Shown piece after piece: positions 36,195 through 44,996 of a stretch of 64,000 nt of DNA. Source of the DNA: a candidate division TA06 bacterium B3_TA06 (GTDB lineage: Bacteria > Hydrothermota > Tepidihabitantia > B3-TA06); contig NJBO01000008.1 in NCBI GenBank assembly GCA_005223075.1, positions 1 through 64,000 on the forward strand, read 5' to 3'. A program made the position numbers and the translations under genes. Each line of letters begins with the position of its first letter. Position 1 is the stretch's first letter. The notes under the pieces are model-generated. The model was not told the DNA's origin. It saw nothing but the letters and a program-made list of their open reading frames with translations, and searched no databases.

Positions 36195-37166
36195 ATGACT
36201 AAGAAGATTCTCATAACCGGTGCATCCGGTTTCCTCGGCTCACACGTCTGCGAAGCAGCGCACGATGCAGGGTATGAAGTCCACGCACTCATACGCTCTA
36301 CAAGTTCAAGGCAGTGGCTTAAGCATCACTGGCTAAATATCCACGTTGTCAATCTGGATGAGCTTACCGGCCTTTCGGGGGTGCTTAAAGGGATGTATGC
36401 AGTGATCCATAACGCCGGTGCTCTGCCCGGATCAACGCGGGAGGAGTTGATCCGGGTTAACGTGGACGCTACCAGGATCGTGGCACAGGAGGCAGTCAAC
36501 GCCGGGGTGCGTCGGTTCGTTTTCGCCTCCAGCCGTTCTGCAGGTGGGGCTAACCTGGGGAGTTTCCTTAAGACCGAGGATGAGCCCGACGGTCCAACTT
36601 GGGGCTATGGGGGGAGCAAGAAACGGGCAGAGGAAGTCCTGCGTTCTTTCCGCGAGAAGATGGATATCGTCAGCATGCGATACGTCACCATCTACGGCCC
36701 GCGGAACAGACACCTCCTGCGGCTCTTTAAGATGCTTTCGGGTTCGGTTGTTCCCATTATGGGGTTCAGGCCAATCTACATGCCTATGGTGTACGTAATC
36801 AATGCGGCGAGTGCAGCGGTTGCAGCACTTAAAGCTCAGGTGAAGTCCGGCGTGTTCTACTACATCTCAGACGGGGTGGAGTACACGATCGATACCCTGT
36901 ATGACTTCATCAGCGATGCGTTGGGCAAAAGAGGGATGCGTGTGCGGGTGCCACTTTGGGTTGCATCTTCGGCAGCTTGGTGGATGAACCGGATCATGAA
37001 GAAGGGAACCGGTTTCTCGCCCGACGTAATAAAGGAACGGCGTTCACGCTACCGGTTGGTATCCTGTGAACGTGCAAGAAGGGAATTGGGCTGGAGACCG
37101 ACCGTGATGCCAAAAGAGGGGTTTGCCGAGACGGTGGCGTGGTACCGAAAACAGGGGTGGTTGTGA
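36195..37166 (+). CDS. NAD-dependent epimerase/dehydratase (extended SDR), copy 2
   Basis: 323 residues. ILITGASGFLGSHVCEAAHD, NAGALPG, catalytic WGYGGSKKRAEE and YVTIYGPRN. SD GGCAGGAAAG. The first 185 nt are almost identical to copy 3, while the rest is clearly diverged. It overlaps copy 3 by 4 nt (GTGA). Confidence 0.86.
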   Translation: MTKKILITGASGFLGSHVCEAAHDAGYEVHALIRSTSSRQWLKHHWLNIHVVNLDELTGLSGVLKGMYAVIHNAGALPGSTREELIRVNVDATRIVAQEAVNAGVRRFVFASSRSAGGANLGSFLKTEDEPDGPTWGYGGSKKRAEEVLRSFREKMDIVSMRYVTIYGPRNRHLLRLFKMLSGSVVPIMGFRPIYMPMVYVINAASAAVAALKAQVKSGVFYYISDGVEYTIDTLYDFISDALGKRGMRVRVPLWVASSAAWWMNRIMKKGTGFSPDVIKERRSRYRLVSCERARRELGWRPTVMPKEGFAETVAWYRKQGWL

Positions 37167-38140
37167 GTAAACAAAAGAAGGTTCTCGTCACCGGTGCATC
37201 CGGTTTCCTCGGCTCACACGTCTGCGAAGCAGCGCACGAGGAAGGGTATGAAGTCCACGCACTCATACGCTCTACAAGTTCAAGGCGGTGGCTTAAGCAT
37301 CACTGGCTGAATATCCACGTTGCCAATCTGGATGAGCTTACCGGCCTTTCGGGGGTGCTTAAAGGGATGGACGTGGTGATTCACAACGCAGGTGCGACGT
37401 CAGGTTACAGCAAGGAAACCCTTCAAAAGGTCAACGTAGAAGGAACAAAAGCCATTGTGGAGGAGTCAATCAAGGCCGGGGTAAAGCGATTTGTCTACGT
37501 ATCGAGTCAGGCAGCAGGCGGACCAAGCAAAGGAACATATCCGAAGACCGAGGATGATCCCGACTGCCCCATCTCCACCTACGGCTTTAGCAAGAAGACC
37601 GCAGAAGAGATACTTTTAGGGCTTCGCGATAGGATCCAGATAGTGATTCTTCGCTATCCGGTTATCTACGGACCGCGTGGAGAAGAGATGTTACCCATCT
37701 TCAAGATACTTTCCGGGCCTTTCCAGCCGGTGATGGGGTTCAAGCCCCTCTATACATCCATGATCTATGTAACCGATGCGGCTCAGGCTGCGGTTGCGGC
37801 ACTGCAGGCGAAGGTCGCTTCCGGCTCGATCTACTACATCGCCGACGGAGTTGACTACACCCTTGAGTATCTCTACGATTTGATCGGTGAGGCTCTGGGG
37901 AAGAAGGGGTTGCGTATCAAGCTGCCCCTCTGGATAGTAAGTATTGCCGCCTGGTGGGTTCATGATGTGCGCAAAAAGAGGCCTTCATTTAACCGCGAGG
38001 AAGTGCGGGAGTTTAAGGCTCGCTTCTGGCTTGCCTCCTCTGAGAAGGCCATGCGCGAACTTGGTTGGAAACCCCAGGTTTTGCCTCAGGAAGGATTTGC
38101 CAAGACGATACGATGGTATCGTTACAAAAGGTGGCTATAA
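37163..38140 (+). CDS. NAD-dependent epimerase/dehydratase (extended SDR), copy 3
   Basis: 325 residues from the GTG at 37163; the longer open frame overlaps copy 2. Motifs are KVLVTGASGFLGSH, NAGATSG, catalytic TYGFSKKTAEE and YPVIYGPRG. Its TAA is followed directly by a hairpin repeat (38141). See copy 2 for the shared 5' segment. Confidence 0.86.
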   Translation: MSKQKKVLVTGASGFLGSHVCEAAHEEGYEVHALIRSTSSRRWLKHHWLNIHVANLDELTGLSGVLKGMDVVIHNAGATSGYSKETLQKVNVEGTKAIVEESIKAGVKRFVYVSSQAAGGPSKGTYPKTEDDPDCPISTYGFSKKTAEEILLGLRDRIQIVILRYPVIYGPRGEEMLPIFKILSGPFQPVMGFKPLYTSMIYVTDAAQAAVAALQAKVASGSIYYIADGVDYTLEYLYDLIGEALGKKGLRIKLPLWIVSIAAWWVHDVRKKRPSFNREEVREFKARFWLASSEKAMRELGWKPQVLPQEGFAKTIRWYRYKRWL

Positions 38141-38226
38141 TTTACCCCATAAAGTTACGAAGTAACTTTATGGGGACCCCGGGCATACACCCCACACGTA
38201 CGCTCCGCGTCCGTGCGGGGACCCCG
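38141..38226. repeat. Two tandem ACCCC hairpins (family 1)
   Basis: First: TTTACCCC, with 38145-38158 pairing perfectly (14 bp) with 38162-38175 around loop GAA, then GGGGACCCCG. Second: 38190-38203 pairs 12 of 14 positions with 38207-38220 around loop TCC, then ACCCCGAAG. Flanks are the same; stem sequences are unrelated beyond the CCCC/GGGG end. Confidence 0.85.
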
Positions 38227-38252
38227 AAGAGCGAGAAAGTTGTTTAAGGTTA

Positions 38253-38300
38253 ATGGCTGAAGTAAAAAAGATTCTACTCACAGGCGCGTCCGGATTTCTT
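38253..38300 (+). pseudogene. 5' stub of a fifth SDR epimerase gene
   Basis: Sixteen codons, MAEVKKILLTGASGFL, match the start of the neighbouring epimerases, then the sequence switches abruptly to hairpin 38301-38345. The frame runs on through the hairpin to a stop at about 38380 without epimerase similarity. A gene truncated by, or deleted up to, a hairpin element. Confidence 0.8.
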
Positions 38301-38345
38301 TTACCCCGCAACGCTACTTTGTACCGTTGCGGGGACCCCGAAAAA
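38301..38345. repeat. ACCCC hairpin (family 1) at the break of the SDR stub
   Basis: TTACCCC with perfect 10-bp stem CCCCGCAACG (38304-38313) / CGTTGCGGGG (38325-38334), then ACCCCGAAAAA. Confidence 0.85.
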
Positions 38346-38377
38346 GGACAGTTCGATCAGGTTAGGTTGTGGGTGTT

Positions 38378-39334
38378 ATGAAAAAGGTTCTGGTAACCGG
38401 TGCATCTGGATTTCTTGGTTCGCACATATCCGAGGCGGCGCACCAGGCAGGATACGAGGTTCACGCCCTGATCCGAGAAACCAGTCCGCGGCGATGGCTT
38501 GATCATCCCTGGCTTGTGATTCATACCGCAGATCTCTACGATCGGGACGCCATGGCTTGTATCCTTTCAAGGATGGACGGTGTGATCCACTGTGCAGAAA
38601 CCCTGTGGGGTGATTACTACAGGGTAAACACCCAGGCTACACGGGTAATTGCCGAGGAGTCGGTTAAAGTCGGGATCAAGCGTTTTGTCTACATCTCAAG
38701 CCTGGCCGCAGGAGGTCCGGGCAAGGGGCCTTATTCCAAGGATGGGGGAGAACCGGATAGTCCTATCTCTCCATACGGGCACAGCAAGAAAGCCGCCGAG
38801 GAGATACTCGATGGGATGCTTGATCAGCTCCATGTCGTGATCCTGCGCTATCCCATGATCTACGGGCCGCGCGACATCCAAGCATTGCGCCTCTTTAAGA
38901 ACCTTAAAAGCCCGATTAGCGTAAAGGTAGGGTTCAAACCCATTTATATCTCCGCTATCTACGTGAAGGATGCGGCGCGTGCCGCGGTTCGCACCCTTAG
39001 TGCTGATGTGGCTTCCGGTTCGGTCTACGACATCTCAGACGGGGTCAACTATACCTTTGATGATCTCTACGATGTTGTCGGTGATGCTCTGGGCAGAAGG
39101 AGTTTGCGTATTCCGTTGCCCTTCTTTTTAGTGGTTTTTGGTGCCTGGCTGGTGCACGATGTCTTCAGGGAGAAGACGGCCTTCAACCCTGATCAGATAG
39201 GTATGTTCAGAAGCCCATACTGGCTTGTATCGCCGGAGCGCGCTATTCGCGAACTCGGCTGGGAACCCCAGGTATCTATCTATGAGGGAGTTAGGCGGAC
39301 AATTCACTGGTATAAAAAGAAAGGCTGGTTGTGA
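38378..39334 (+). CDS. NAD-dependent epimerase/dehydratase (extended SDR), copy 4
   Basis: 318 residues from the ATG at 38378; a GTG three codons earlier is possible. KVLVTGASGFLGSHISEAAH, catalytic PYGHSKKAAEE and YPMIYGPRD. Like the others it carries a C-terminal hydrophobic patch (LPFFLVVFGAWLVHDVF), which suggests membrane association. It overlaps the next gene by 4 nt. Confidence 0.86.
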   Translation: MKKVLVTGASGFLGSHISEAAHQAGYEVHALIRETSPRRWLDHPWLVIHTADLYDRDAMACILSRMDGVIHCAETLWGDYYRVNTQATRVIAEESVKVGIKRFVYISSLAAGGPGKGPYSKDGGEPDSPISPYGHSKKAAEEILDGMLDQLHVVILRYPMIYGPRDIQALRLFKNLKSPISVKVGFKPIYISAIYVKDAARAAVRTLSADVASGSVYDISDGVNYTFDDLYDVVGDALGRRSLRIPLPFFLVVFGAWLVHDVFREKTAFNPDQIGMFRSPYWLVSPERAIRELGWEPQVSIYEGVRRTIHWYKKKGWL

Positions 39335-39606
39335 AATCTAAGAAACTTTTACAGGAACTTGAGCTGGTGGCCGAGAAGCTCGGCATACAGACGGTCTACG
39401 ATACCTTTCAGGGTAGGGGAGGGGGCTGTCGGGTTATCGAGGACCGTTACATCGTGATCAACAGCCGTCTGGCTGATGAGATAAAGGCTGAGCTCTTCCT
39501 TAAGGCGCTTTCCGAGCTTCCCATAGACGAGATATACATAAAGCCTGAGATCCGCGAGTTGCTTGAGGAAGCGCGGAAATCCAGACCACAAACCGAGTCA
39601 ATGTAG
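39331..39606 (+). CDS. Conserved hypothetical protein (91 residues)
   Basis: GTG start overlapping the epimerase stop (GTGA), so translationally coupled. It contains GIQTVYDTFQGRGGGCRVIE and DRYIVINSRLADEIKAEL, a mixed alpha/beta small protein. I do not know its family. Its stop codon TAG belongs to the palindromic repeat that begins GTAGGGGCACGGCA at 39603. Confidence 0.7.
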   Translation: MKSKKLLQELELVAEKLGIQTVYDTFQGRGGGCRVIEDRYIVINSRLADEIKAELFLKALSELPIDEIYIKPEIRELLEEARKSRPQTESM

Positions 39607-39695
39607 GGGCACGGCATACCCTATGAGATGCCAAGCATCTCAAGGGGCAGGCTCTGCCGTGCCCCTACAACAGGCGAACCTGAAGGTTCGCGCTA
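39603..39695. repeat. Nested hairpin repeats between convergent genes
   Basis: GTAGGGGCACGGCA (39603-39616) pairs perfectly over 14 bp with 39655-39668; inside is a TACCC element (39617-39649, inner stem GAGATGC/GCATCTC). Next comes GCGAACCTGAAGGTTCGC and CTAC. The whole intergenic space is repeat, and both flanking genes take their stop codon from it. Confidence 0.85.
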
Positions 39696-41210
39696 CTTTT
39701 GGGAGGGCGTCGCCTCTTTTTCCTCAGACCCTCTTGTATGCTTGGTGAGGAACTTAAACGTCCAGGGGTTGAACCAGATGAAGAGTATGACCGCCAGATA
39801 ACCTATGATTAAAAGCAGGGTGATCCAATAATAGTTGGGGTTGCCCAGCTCGTATCCGGTGGCAGGCAAGCTGGCCATGGCGATCAATGGAATCCCCATT
39901 AGCAACCCTATCCCCGAACCGTAGATGGCGTCAGAGGCGGCAGAGGTTCTAAACTGCGGATCCACCCCGCGCAGCAACGCCATGCCGGTGGCGAGTGTTC
40001 CTGTGTGAGTTCCGAAGAAGGTGACGAAGTGTTCAACAAAGGTCTTTGGCCATACCCTTCGCACGAAGAACCAGATGTAGCCTATTGTGACGACCCCGCC
40101 GATGGTTGTCACTATAAGTATCGGCACGATGTAAGGGCCGAGCACCCGCACGTTTATGGCGGCGATGGAGGCGGCGATCATGAAGTCAATCGCCGTGCCC
40201 CCGATGTGCTGCAGGAGGTAGTTGTTGGTCCCCTTACCACCTTTCACCCATCCTTTATCCTCCATCTTGCGTACAAATTTGCCCACGAGGGTGCCGATAA
40301 GCGCGCCGAACCCGAAGTGGAATCCCCAGAAGAGCTTTAACATATTGGCACTGAGTTTGCCGGGAACCAGTGTATTCAACAACCATGTGAGTCCCTCCAG
40401 GCCTAAGAGAAGGACAATATAGATTCCGCCAATCAGCATGAGTTGGGTGGTAGCCTTGTCGATTGAGCGCGCCATGCCGGAGTAGTCGCGCTCCTTCTCG
40501 ATGAGGAAGTGGGCTCCTGGTTGGGGTGGTGGTGGTTTGCCAAAGCCGGGTTCTGGTTCGCCGCGACGTCTGCGCCTGCGAATCAGGATGTTCATGAGCG
40601 GCACGCCCACTATACATGCCCAAAGGAAGCCTATGGTTGAAAAGCTTAATCCCACCGATGCTCCGTTCGGGAAAGCGGAGGTGGCGGTGCCGGGAACCAT
40701 GATATCCGACCATAACTTGCCCATCTGGCTGGCTAAACCGGGGCCCTGGCCAAATCCGAAGGGCAAAAGGAACCCAAACGACGGGAAGAGATCAGGGAAG
40801 ATGGTAAGCATGAGGATCAGCGTAACAGCAAGGCCGATGAATCCCTGGATGGCGTAGGAGGCCACCATGTAGAATCCACCGGAGACCGCTGAGCGGGTCC
40901 TGCCTTTTCCTTCGCTGCTCTTGAGTGCGAGCGCTATGAATGCTATTCCCATTAGATGATAGATTAACGTCAGAAGGGTTCCGGATTGAAGGGGGGTTAT
41001 GACTTCCGTGAAATCTCCGTGGATGCGGGTTATCTTAGGTAGTATGTTAAGTACACTGGGGCCGACGATAAGTCCAATGAATCCGGCGATGATGGCGTCG
41101 GGGATGCGAAACTTGCGGATGAACGATACGAACCGTCTTATAACCACCGCGATAAGAAGAAATACGCCCAGAAGGGCCAGATCAACGATCAAACTCCAGG
41201 GTTCAAGCAT
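39693..41210 (-). CDS. GltS-like (ESS family) sodium/glutamate symporter, copy 1
   Basis: 505 residues with about 12 membrane segments. The C-terminal half has features of the sodium/glutamate symporter family: VLGPYIVPILIVTTIGGVV, FFGTHTGTLATGMALLRGVD and SAASDAIYGSGIGLLMGIPL. The central cytosolic loop is charged and proline-rich. Substrate not provable from sequence. It lies 62 nt downstream of a paralogue. Confidence 0.8.
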   Translation of the reverse strand: MLEPWSLIVDLALLGVFLLIAVVIRRFVSFIRKFRIPDAIIAGFIGLIVGPSVLNILPKITRIHGDFTEVITPLQSGTLLTLIYHLMGIAFIALALKSSEGKGRTRSAVSGGFYMVASYAIQGFIGLAVTLILMLTIFPDLFPSFGFLLPFGFGQGPGLASQMGKLWSDIMVPGTATSAFPNGASVGLSFSTIGFLWACIVGVPLMNILIRRRRRRGEPEPGFGKPPPPQPGAHFLIEKERDYSGMARSIDKATTQLMLIGGIYIVLLLGLEGLTWLLNTLVPGKLSANMLKLFWGFHFGFGALIGTLVGKFVRKMEDKGWVKGGKGTNNYLLQHIGGTAIDFMIAASIAAINVRVLGPYIVPILIVTTIGGVVTIGYIWFFVRRVWPKTFVEHFVTFFGTHTGTLATGMALLRGVDPQFRTSAASDAIYGSGIGLLMGIPLIAMASLPATGYELGNPNYYWITLLLIIGYLAVILFIWFNPWTFKFLTKHTRGSEEKEATPSQK

Positions 41211-41272
41211 CCGAATCCTCCTTTGTTTGCCTTTAACCTCTTCCCATCGGTGTGTTTCATTTCTTTAAAATT

Positions 41273-42736
41273 CTATAAGCTCCTTATGCCTTCCGAACTT
41301 ACTTCTTCATCTCTTATCGAGTACTTCGTGAGGAAGCGGAAGACCGGCGGGAGAAACCAGATCACGAGTGTTAGCGCGAGATACCCCAGAACCGCCACCA
41401 GGGTAATCCAGTAAAGGTTGGGGTTGCCGGTCTCGAACCCCTCAATGGGCAGGGTGGCGATAAAGATCAATGGGAATACCAAAGGCAACGCCAATGCCGA
41501 ACCGTACACTATGTCTGATGCGGCTCGGGTCCGAAAGTAGGGATCGGCCCCGCGAAGAAGCGCCATACCCGTTGCAATCGTCCCGGTTTGCTCCCCGAAG
41601 AACGCAACAAAGTGTTCCACATAGGTCTTGGGCCAGACCTTCCGGACGACGAACCATGTATACAGGGTCACTGAAAGTCCGCCGGCAGTGGTTATGATAA
41701 GGATGGGTACGATGAACTCGCCCAGAACCCTTACGTCTATGGCTGCAATAGATGCGACGATCATGAAGTCAATCGCCGCTCCCCCTATGTTCTGAAGCAG
41801 GCGATTGTCGGCGATGGGGGTTTTAAAGATCCTTTTGTCCTCTAACTTGTGGATTAGCTTGCCAAGTAAAGTCGCGATGATAGCACCGAAGACGAAATGT
41901 ATCGACCAGAATATCCCCACTATGGTTTGCATTATCCCAATCTCACCTACCAGGGTGTAAAGTAGGAAGGTCAGTCCCTTAAGGGACAGAAAAACCAGGA
42001 TGTAGACGACACCTATCAACACAAGTTGAGTTGTAGCCCTTTCTACCAATCGTCCCGATCCGCCTTCTTCTCGCTTCTCTTTAAGGACTACCGGCATGGG
42101 TTTGGCCTCAAGACCTGGAGCCGGTTCCCCTCTGCGGGACCTGCGTCTTATTAAGAGATTCATCAAAGGCACACCGACAAAACATGCCCACAGGAAACCG
42201 ATTGTGGAGAAGCTGAATCCTACCGATGCCGCGGCGTTAACGCTGGGGAAGGCTTTTATACCTGCCGGAGAGATCTTATTAGCCCATTTAACCGCCATCT
42301 CTCCTGCCATGGGTCCCTGGGCGAACCCGAATGGAAGAAGCAGGCCGAAGGCCGGAAAGAGGTCTGGATAAACGGTTTTTATAAGCACAAGCGTAATACC
42401 AAGTCCGACCGCTCCCTGCACACAGTAGGAGACCACATTGAACAGTCCGGCGGAGAACGCTGTGCGTCCTCGTCCCTGGCGGGTATCTCTCTTTAAGGAT
42501 AAGGCGATGAATCCTATCGCGAGAAGATGGTATACCAGCGTGGTCAACCGGCCGGTGTCGAAGGGAACGAGTCCCAGGATACCCGGCCCGGCGATCAAAG
42601 CCAGCACCCCGGCCAGGATTGCATCAGGGATGCGAAAACGCGAGAAGCGGGGTATAGCGCGGCGGATGACCATTGCTATAAAGAGAAATATCGCAAGGTA
42701 GGCTATCTGAAGCATCATATCCCAGGGCTGGCTCAT
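41273..42736 (-). CDS. GltS-like (ESS family) sodium/glutamate symporter, copy 2
   Basis: 487 residues, paralogous to the downstream gene over the whole length (FFGEQTGTIATGMALLRGAD; RAASDIVYGSALALPL). Its ATG overlaps the acyltransferase stop by 4 nt, so these three minus-strand genes probably form one operon. Tandem duplication with clear divergence suggests different substrates. Confidence 0.8.
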   Translation of the reverse strand: MSQPWDMMLQIAYLAIFLFIAMVIRRAIPRFSRFRIPDAILAGVLALIAGPGILGLVPFDTGRLTTLVYHLLAIGFIALSLKRDTRQGRGRTAFSAGLFNVVSYCVQGAVGLGITLVLIKTVYPDLFPAFGLLLPFGFAQGPMAGEMAVKWANKISPAGIKAFPSVNAAASVGFSFSTIGFLWACFVGVPLMNLLIRRRSRRGEPAPGLEAKPMPVVLKEKREEGGSGRLVERATTQLVLIGVVYILVFLSLKGLTFLLYTLVGEIGIMQTIVGIFWSIHFVFGAIIATLLGKLIHKLEDKRIFKTPIADNRLLQNIGGAAIDFMIVASIAAIDVRVLGEFIVPILIITTAGGLSVTLYTWFVVRKVWPKTYVEHFVAFFGEQTGTIATGMALLRGADPYFRTRAASDIVYGSALALPLVFPLIFIATLPIEGFETGNPNLYWITLVAVLGYLALTLVIWFLPPVFRFLTKYSIRDEEVSSEGIRSL

Positions 42737-43986
42737 CTCAGGTCTCCTTTGCTCTTACTTTTATCCAGCTCCTGGGTCAAAAAGTGCCAGAAGTATGCCG
42801 ACTGGCCGAAGAACGTGAAACGATACGCCATGTCTTCGCCGAAGAACTCGAACTTGTGATTCCAGGTGATACCCGGTCCCCTAAGCTCGTTAAGTGAAGC
42901 ATCAAAGAGGACCTTGCCGTCCTTGCTTCGAACAAACACCATCCTGAAGTCGGGAGTGAGGGTTGCAATACCATCTCCTTTGAGTTCGAAGTCGCGATCC
43001 CTTCCGGTCTCGGTGGGGACAGACCACATCATGGCCGGAAGCGAGACCAGAGGGTTTCTACCCTGCTTTTTGCGATCTGCAAGCATCGGTATGGTCTGGG
43101 CATCATTCCAGCGCGTCCAGTCTATGTAGCGCTTGAAGTTACGTGCTCCGACTGCGAGCGGTTCGCCTACTTTGTTGAGTTGGAAGGTCCCGTTCCCAAC
43201 AAACCTCCAGCGGGCACCACAGGCGGTGCAGAAAAGATGCTTGCCTTTCGATTCAAGCACAAAGAATCTCTTGCAGTGTGGGCAGAGCCATAAGCGAAGC
43301 TCGAGGTGTTCTGCCACAGTGGGACTCGTGAAGATATGTTTTATGACCTCGGGATCCTCCAGTTCGCTGTAGAAGAGCTTTTCTTCTATCCTTCGTTTGA
43401 TTTCCCTTTCATCCTCAGGGACCTCATCCGGGTTCTCAAACAGATAGCTGAAATCAAATATCACCCTGCCTCGGCGCGGCCAGTTTGACCACCGAGGCCA
43501 GGCAAGGTAGGAGCCGCGCTGCCTGACACAGATCGCCGGTATCTTCAGCTTCTTTATAAGGCGTGGAATCGTGTCGCCCAAAGGCAGGGTTTGCCCGTCC
43601 CAGTTGCGTTTGCCCTCAGGGAAAACCCCGATTATCTCTCCACGCTTGACCGCCCTTAACAATATGCGCATGGTAACCGAGTCCGGGATGTTTTTTGTCT
43701 TGGGGATGCCTTTCACCCATCCAAGCAAGGTGCGGCTGATCTTGTATCGGAAGTACTCATCAGTAACAACGTAGCGTATGGGACGGTTGATGGAGTCTGC
43801 GATCATGAATGGATCAACCGTGTTTGTGTGGTTAGCCAACAAAAACGCAGGCTGTCCCCGAGGAGGAAAACCCCTCTTGCCTTCGCTTTGTATGTGGAAG
43901 AAAAAACGCAGGGGCGGTCCCAAAAAAATCTTGGCCCACCACCAGAAGATATCCCTCCACAGAAAGGAGAGCTTCTCACCGAGCAT
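42733..43986 (-). CDS. PlsC-type acyltransferase with C-terminal zinc ribbon
   Basis: About 417 residues from the ATG at 43986; a TTG six codons earlier is less likely. Acyltransferase motifs: LLANHTNTVDPF (HxxxxD), VFPEGKRNWDGQ and PAICVRQRG. Residues 230-260 are a zinc ribbon (CPHCKRFF, CTACGARW), and a beta-rich domain follows. Probably acylates lysophosphatidate or a related lipid; the extra C-terminal domains are unusual for plain PlsC. Confidence 0.82.
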   Translation of the reverse strand: MLGEKLSFLWRDIFWWWAKIFLGPPLRFFFHIQSEGKRGFPPRGQPAFLLANHTNTVDPFMIADSINRPIRYVVTDEYFRYKISRTLLGWVKGIPKTKNIPDSVTMRILLRAVKRGEIIGVFPEGKRNWDGQTLPLGDTIPRLIKKLKIPAICVRQRGSYLAWPRWSNWPRRGRVIFDFSYLFENPDEVPEDEREIKRRIEEKLFYSELEDPEVIKHIFTSPTVAEHLELRLWLCPHCKRFFVLESKGKHLFCTACGARWRFVGNGTFQLNKVGEPLAVGARNFKRYIDWTRWNDAQTIPMLADRKKQGRNPLVSLPAMMWSVPTETGRDRDFELKGDGIATLTPDFRMVFVRSKDGKVLFDASLNELRGPGITWNHKFEFFGEDMAYRFTFFGQSAYFWHFLTQELDKSKSKGDLR

Positions 43987-44196
43987 AGTATTAAGCAAAC
44001 ACAAAATTCGCCAAAAGTCAAGAGGAGGGGGCAGAGATTATTTATTGGGATAAAATATTAATCCAATTTACTATCAGCAGGGCAATCTATTACGTCCGAG
44101 AAAAGGTAGGGAACGTCCGCAGGCATTCCTTATTGTTAATCAGATGGCTTTAGCTATACGTTATACGTGTTCGTTCCTTAAGTTATGGGTTTCGGT

Positions 44197-44865
44197 TTAC
44201 TGAATTCTGCCGTGCTTGTCATACTTAATCGTGTGGAAGCCTTCGTCTTCCGAGTAGCATTTAACGTAAACGTAGCCGGAGGCGTCCACCCTTACATGTG
44301 GCCCCGTATCATATTTGCCCGAGTCGTAAGCCTTTTTCCAGAGCAGCTTACCTTTCGAGTTGTACTTGATTGTGAGAATGTCGGAGGCGGTTTCCTCTCC
44401 CCGGTAACCCGTGAGACCCGTGATGTAGACGTTGCCTAGTTCGTCCACCGTTATGTCCTGGGCAATATCCATGGAACCATTGTCGTAGAAGCTGTTCCAT
44501 AAGACGTTGCCTTCCGGGTCATACTTGATCGTCCGGTAGTCGTTATCGCGTCCATTAAAGGAGTAGCATGTCACATAGGTGTTGCCCGCCTCATCCGTTG
44601 TTTGGGCATAGATCACGTCCTCGGCGTAATCGCCTTCATAGGTCTTCTCCACCACAATGCCCTCTTTATCAATCTTGAGCGTTTGGATGGCGCCATCAGG
44701 CCATTCTCCCAGGTATCCCGTAATATATGCGCAACCCTTCTCTACTTTTATGACAGTGGGTCTGCCAAAGACCACGACCTGTTTTTCCCCGCTTTCCAGG
44801 GTTCTTGTGATAGTTGTGGCAAACGCAAGGCTTGCCATAAACACCACCACGAGCGCTTTTTTCAT
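44197..44865 (-). CDS. Exported SBBP beta-propeller repeat protein
   Basis: 222 residues with signal peptide (KKALVVVFMASLAFA). Four or so SBBP-like repeats such as DEAGNTYVTCYSFNGRDNDY and DELGNVYITGLTGYRGEE, each near 45 residues. Too few blades for a full propeller alone, and it lacks the sorting domain of its relative at 48965. Start supported by AAGGAGGA and a good promoter. From 44005 to 44196 downstream there is no gene. Confidence 0.8.
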   Translation of the reverse strand: MKKALVVVFMASLAFATTITRTLESGEKQVVVFGRPTVIKVEKGCAYITGYLGEWPDGAIQTLKIDKEGIVVEKTYEGDYAEDVIYAQTTDEAGNTYVTCYSFNGRDNDYRTIKYDPEGNVLWNSFYDNGSMDIAQDITVDELGNVYITGLTGYRGEETASDILTIKYNSKGKLLWKKAYDSGKYDTGPHVRVDASGYVYVKCYSEDEGFHTIKYDKHGRIQ

Positions 44866-44924
44866 GGTTTTCCTCCTTGACTGGTTTGCAGTTGCTCCGA
44901 CGAGCGACTTTCAATCTTATAGAG

Positions 44925-44952
44925 ATTATAAGGGAGTTTCAAGGAGTGTCAA
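44925..44952 (-). promoter_or_regulatory. Promoter of the minus-strand SBBP gene
   Basis: Minus-strand TTGACA (44952-44947), 16 nt, TATAAT (44930-44925). Its -35 is only 9 nt from the -35 of the divergent panC promoter. Confidence 0.8.
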
Positions 44953-44961
44953 TAGTTAAAG

Positions 44962-44989
44962 TTGACAATGCTTTGTTGCTGCTTAACAT
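44962..44989 (+). promoter_or_regulatory. Promoter of panC (leaderless)
   Basis: TTGACA (44962-44967), 16 nt, TAACAT (44984-44989), then 7 nt to the ATG at 44997. Confidence 0.75.
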
Positions 44990-44996
44990 AGCGATT

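Noticed and set aside
38378-39334. GTG at 38369 as start of epimerase copy 4
   Set aside because: The ATG at 38378 matches the starts of the paralogues better.
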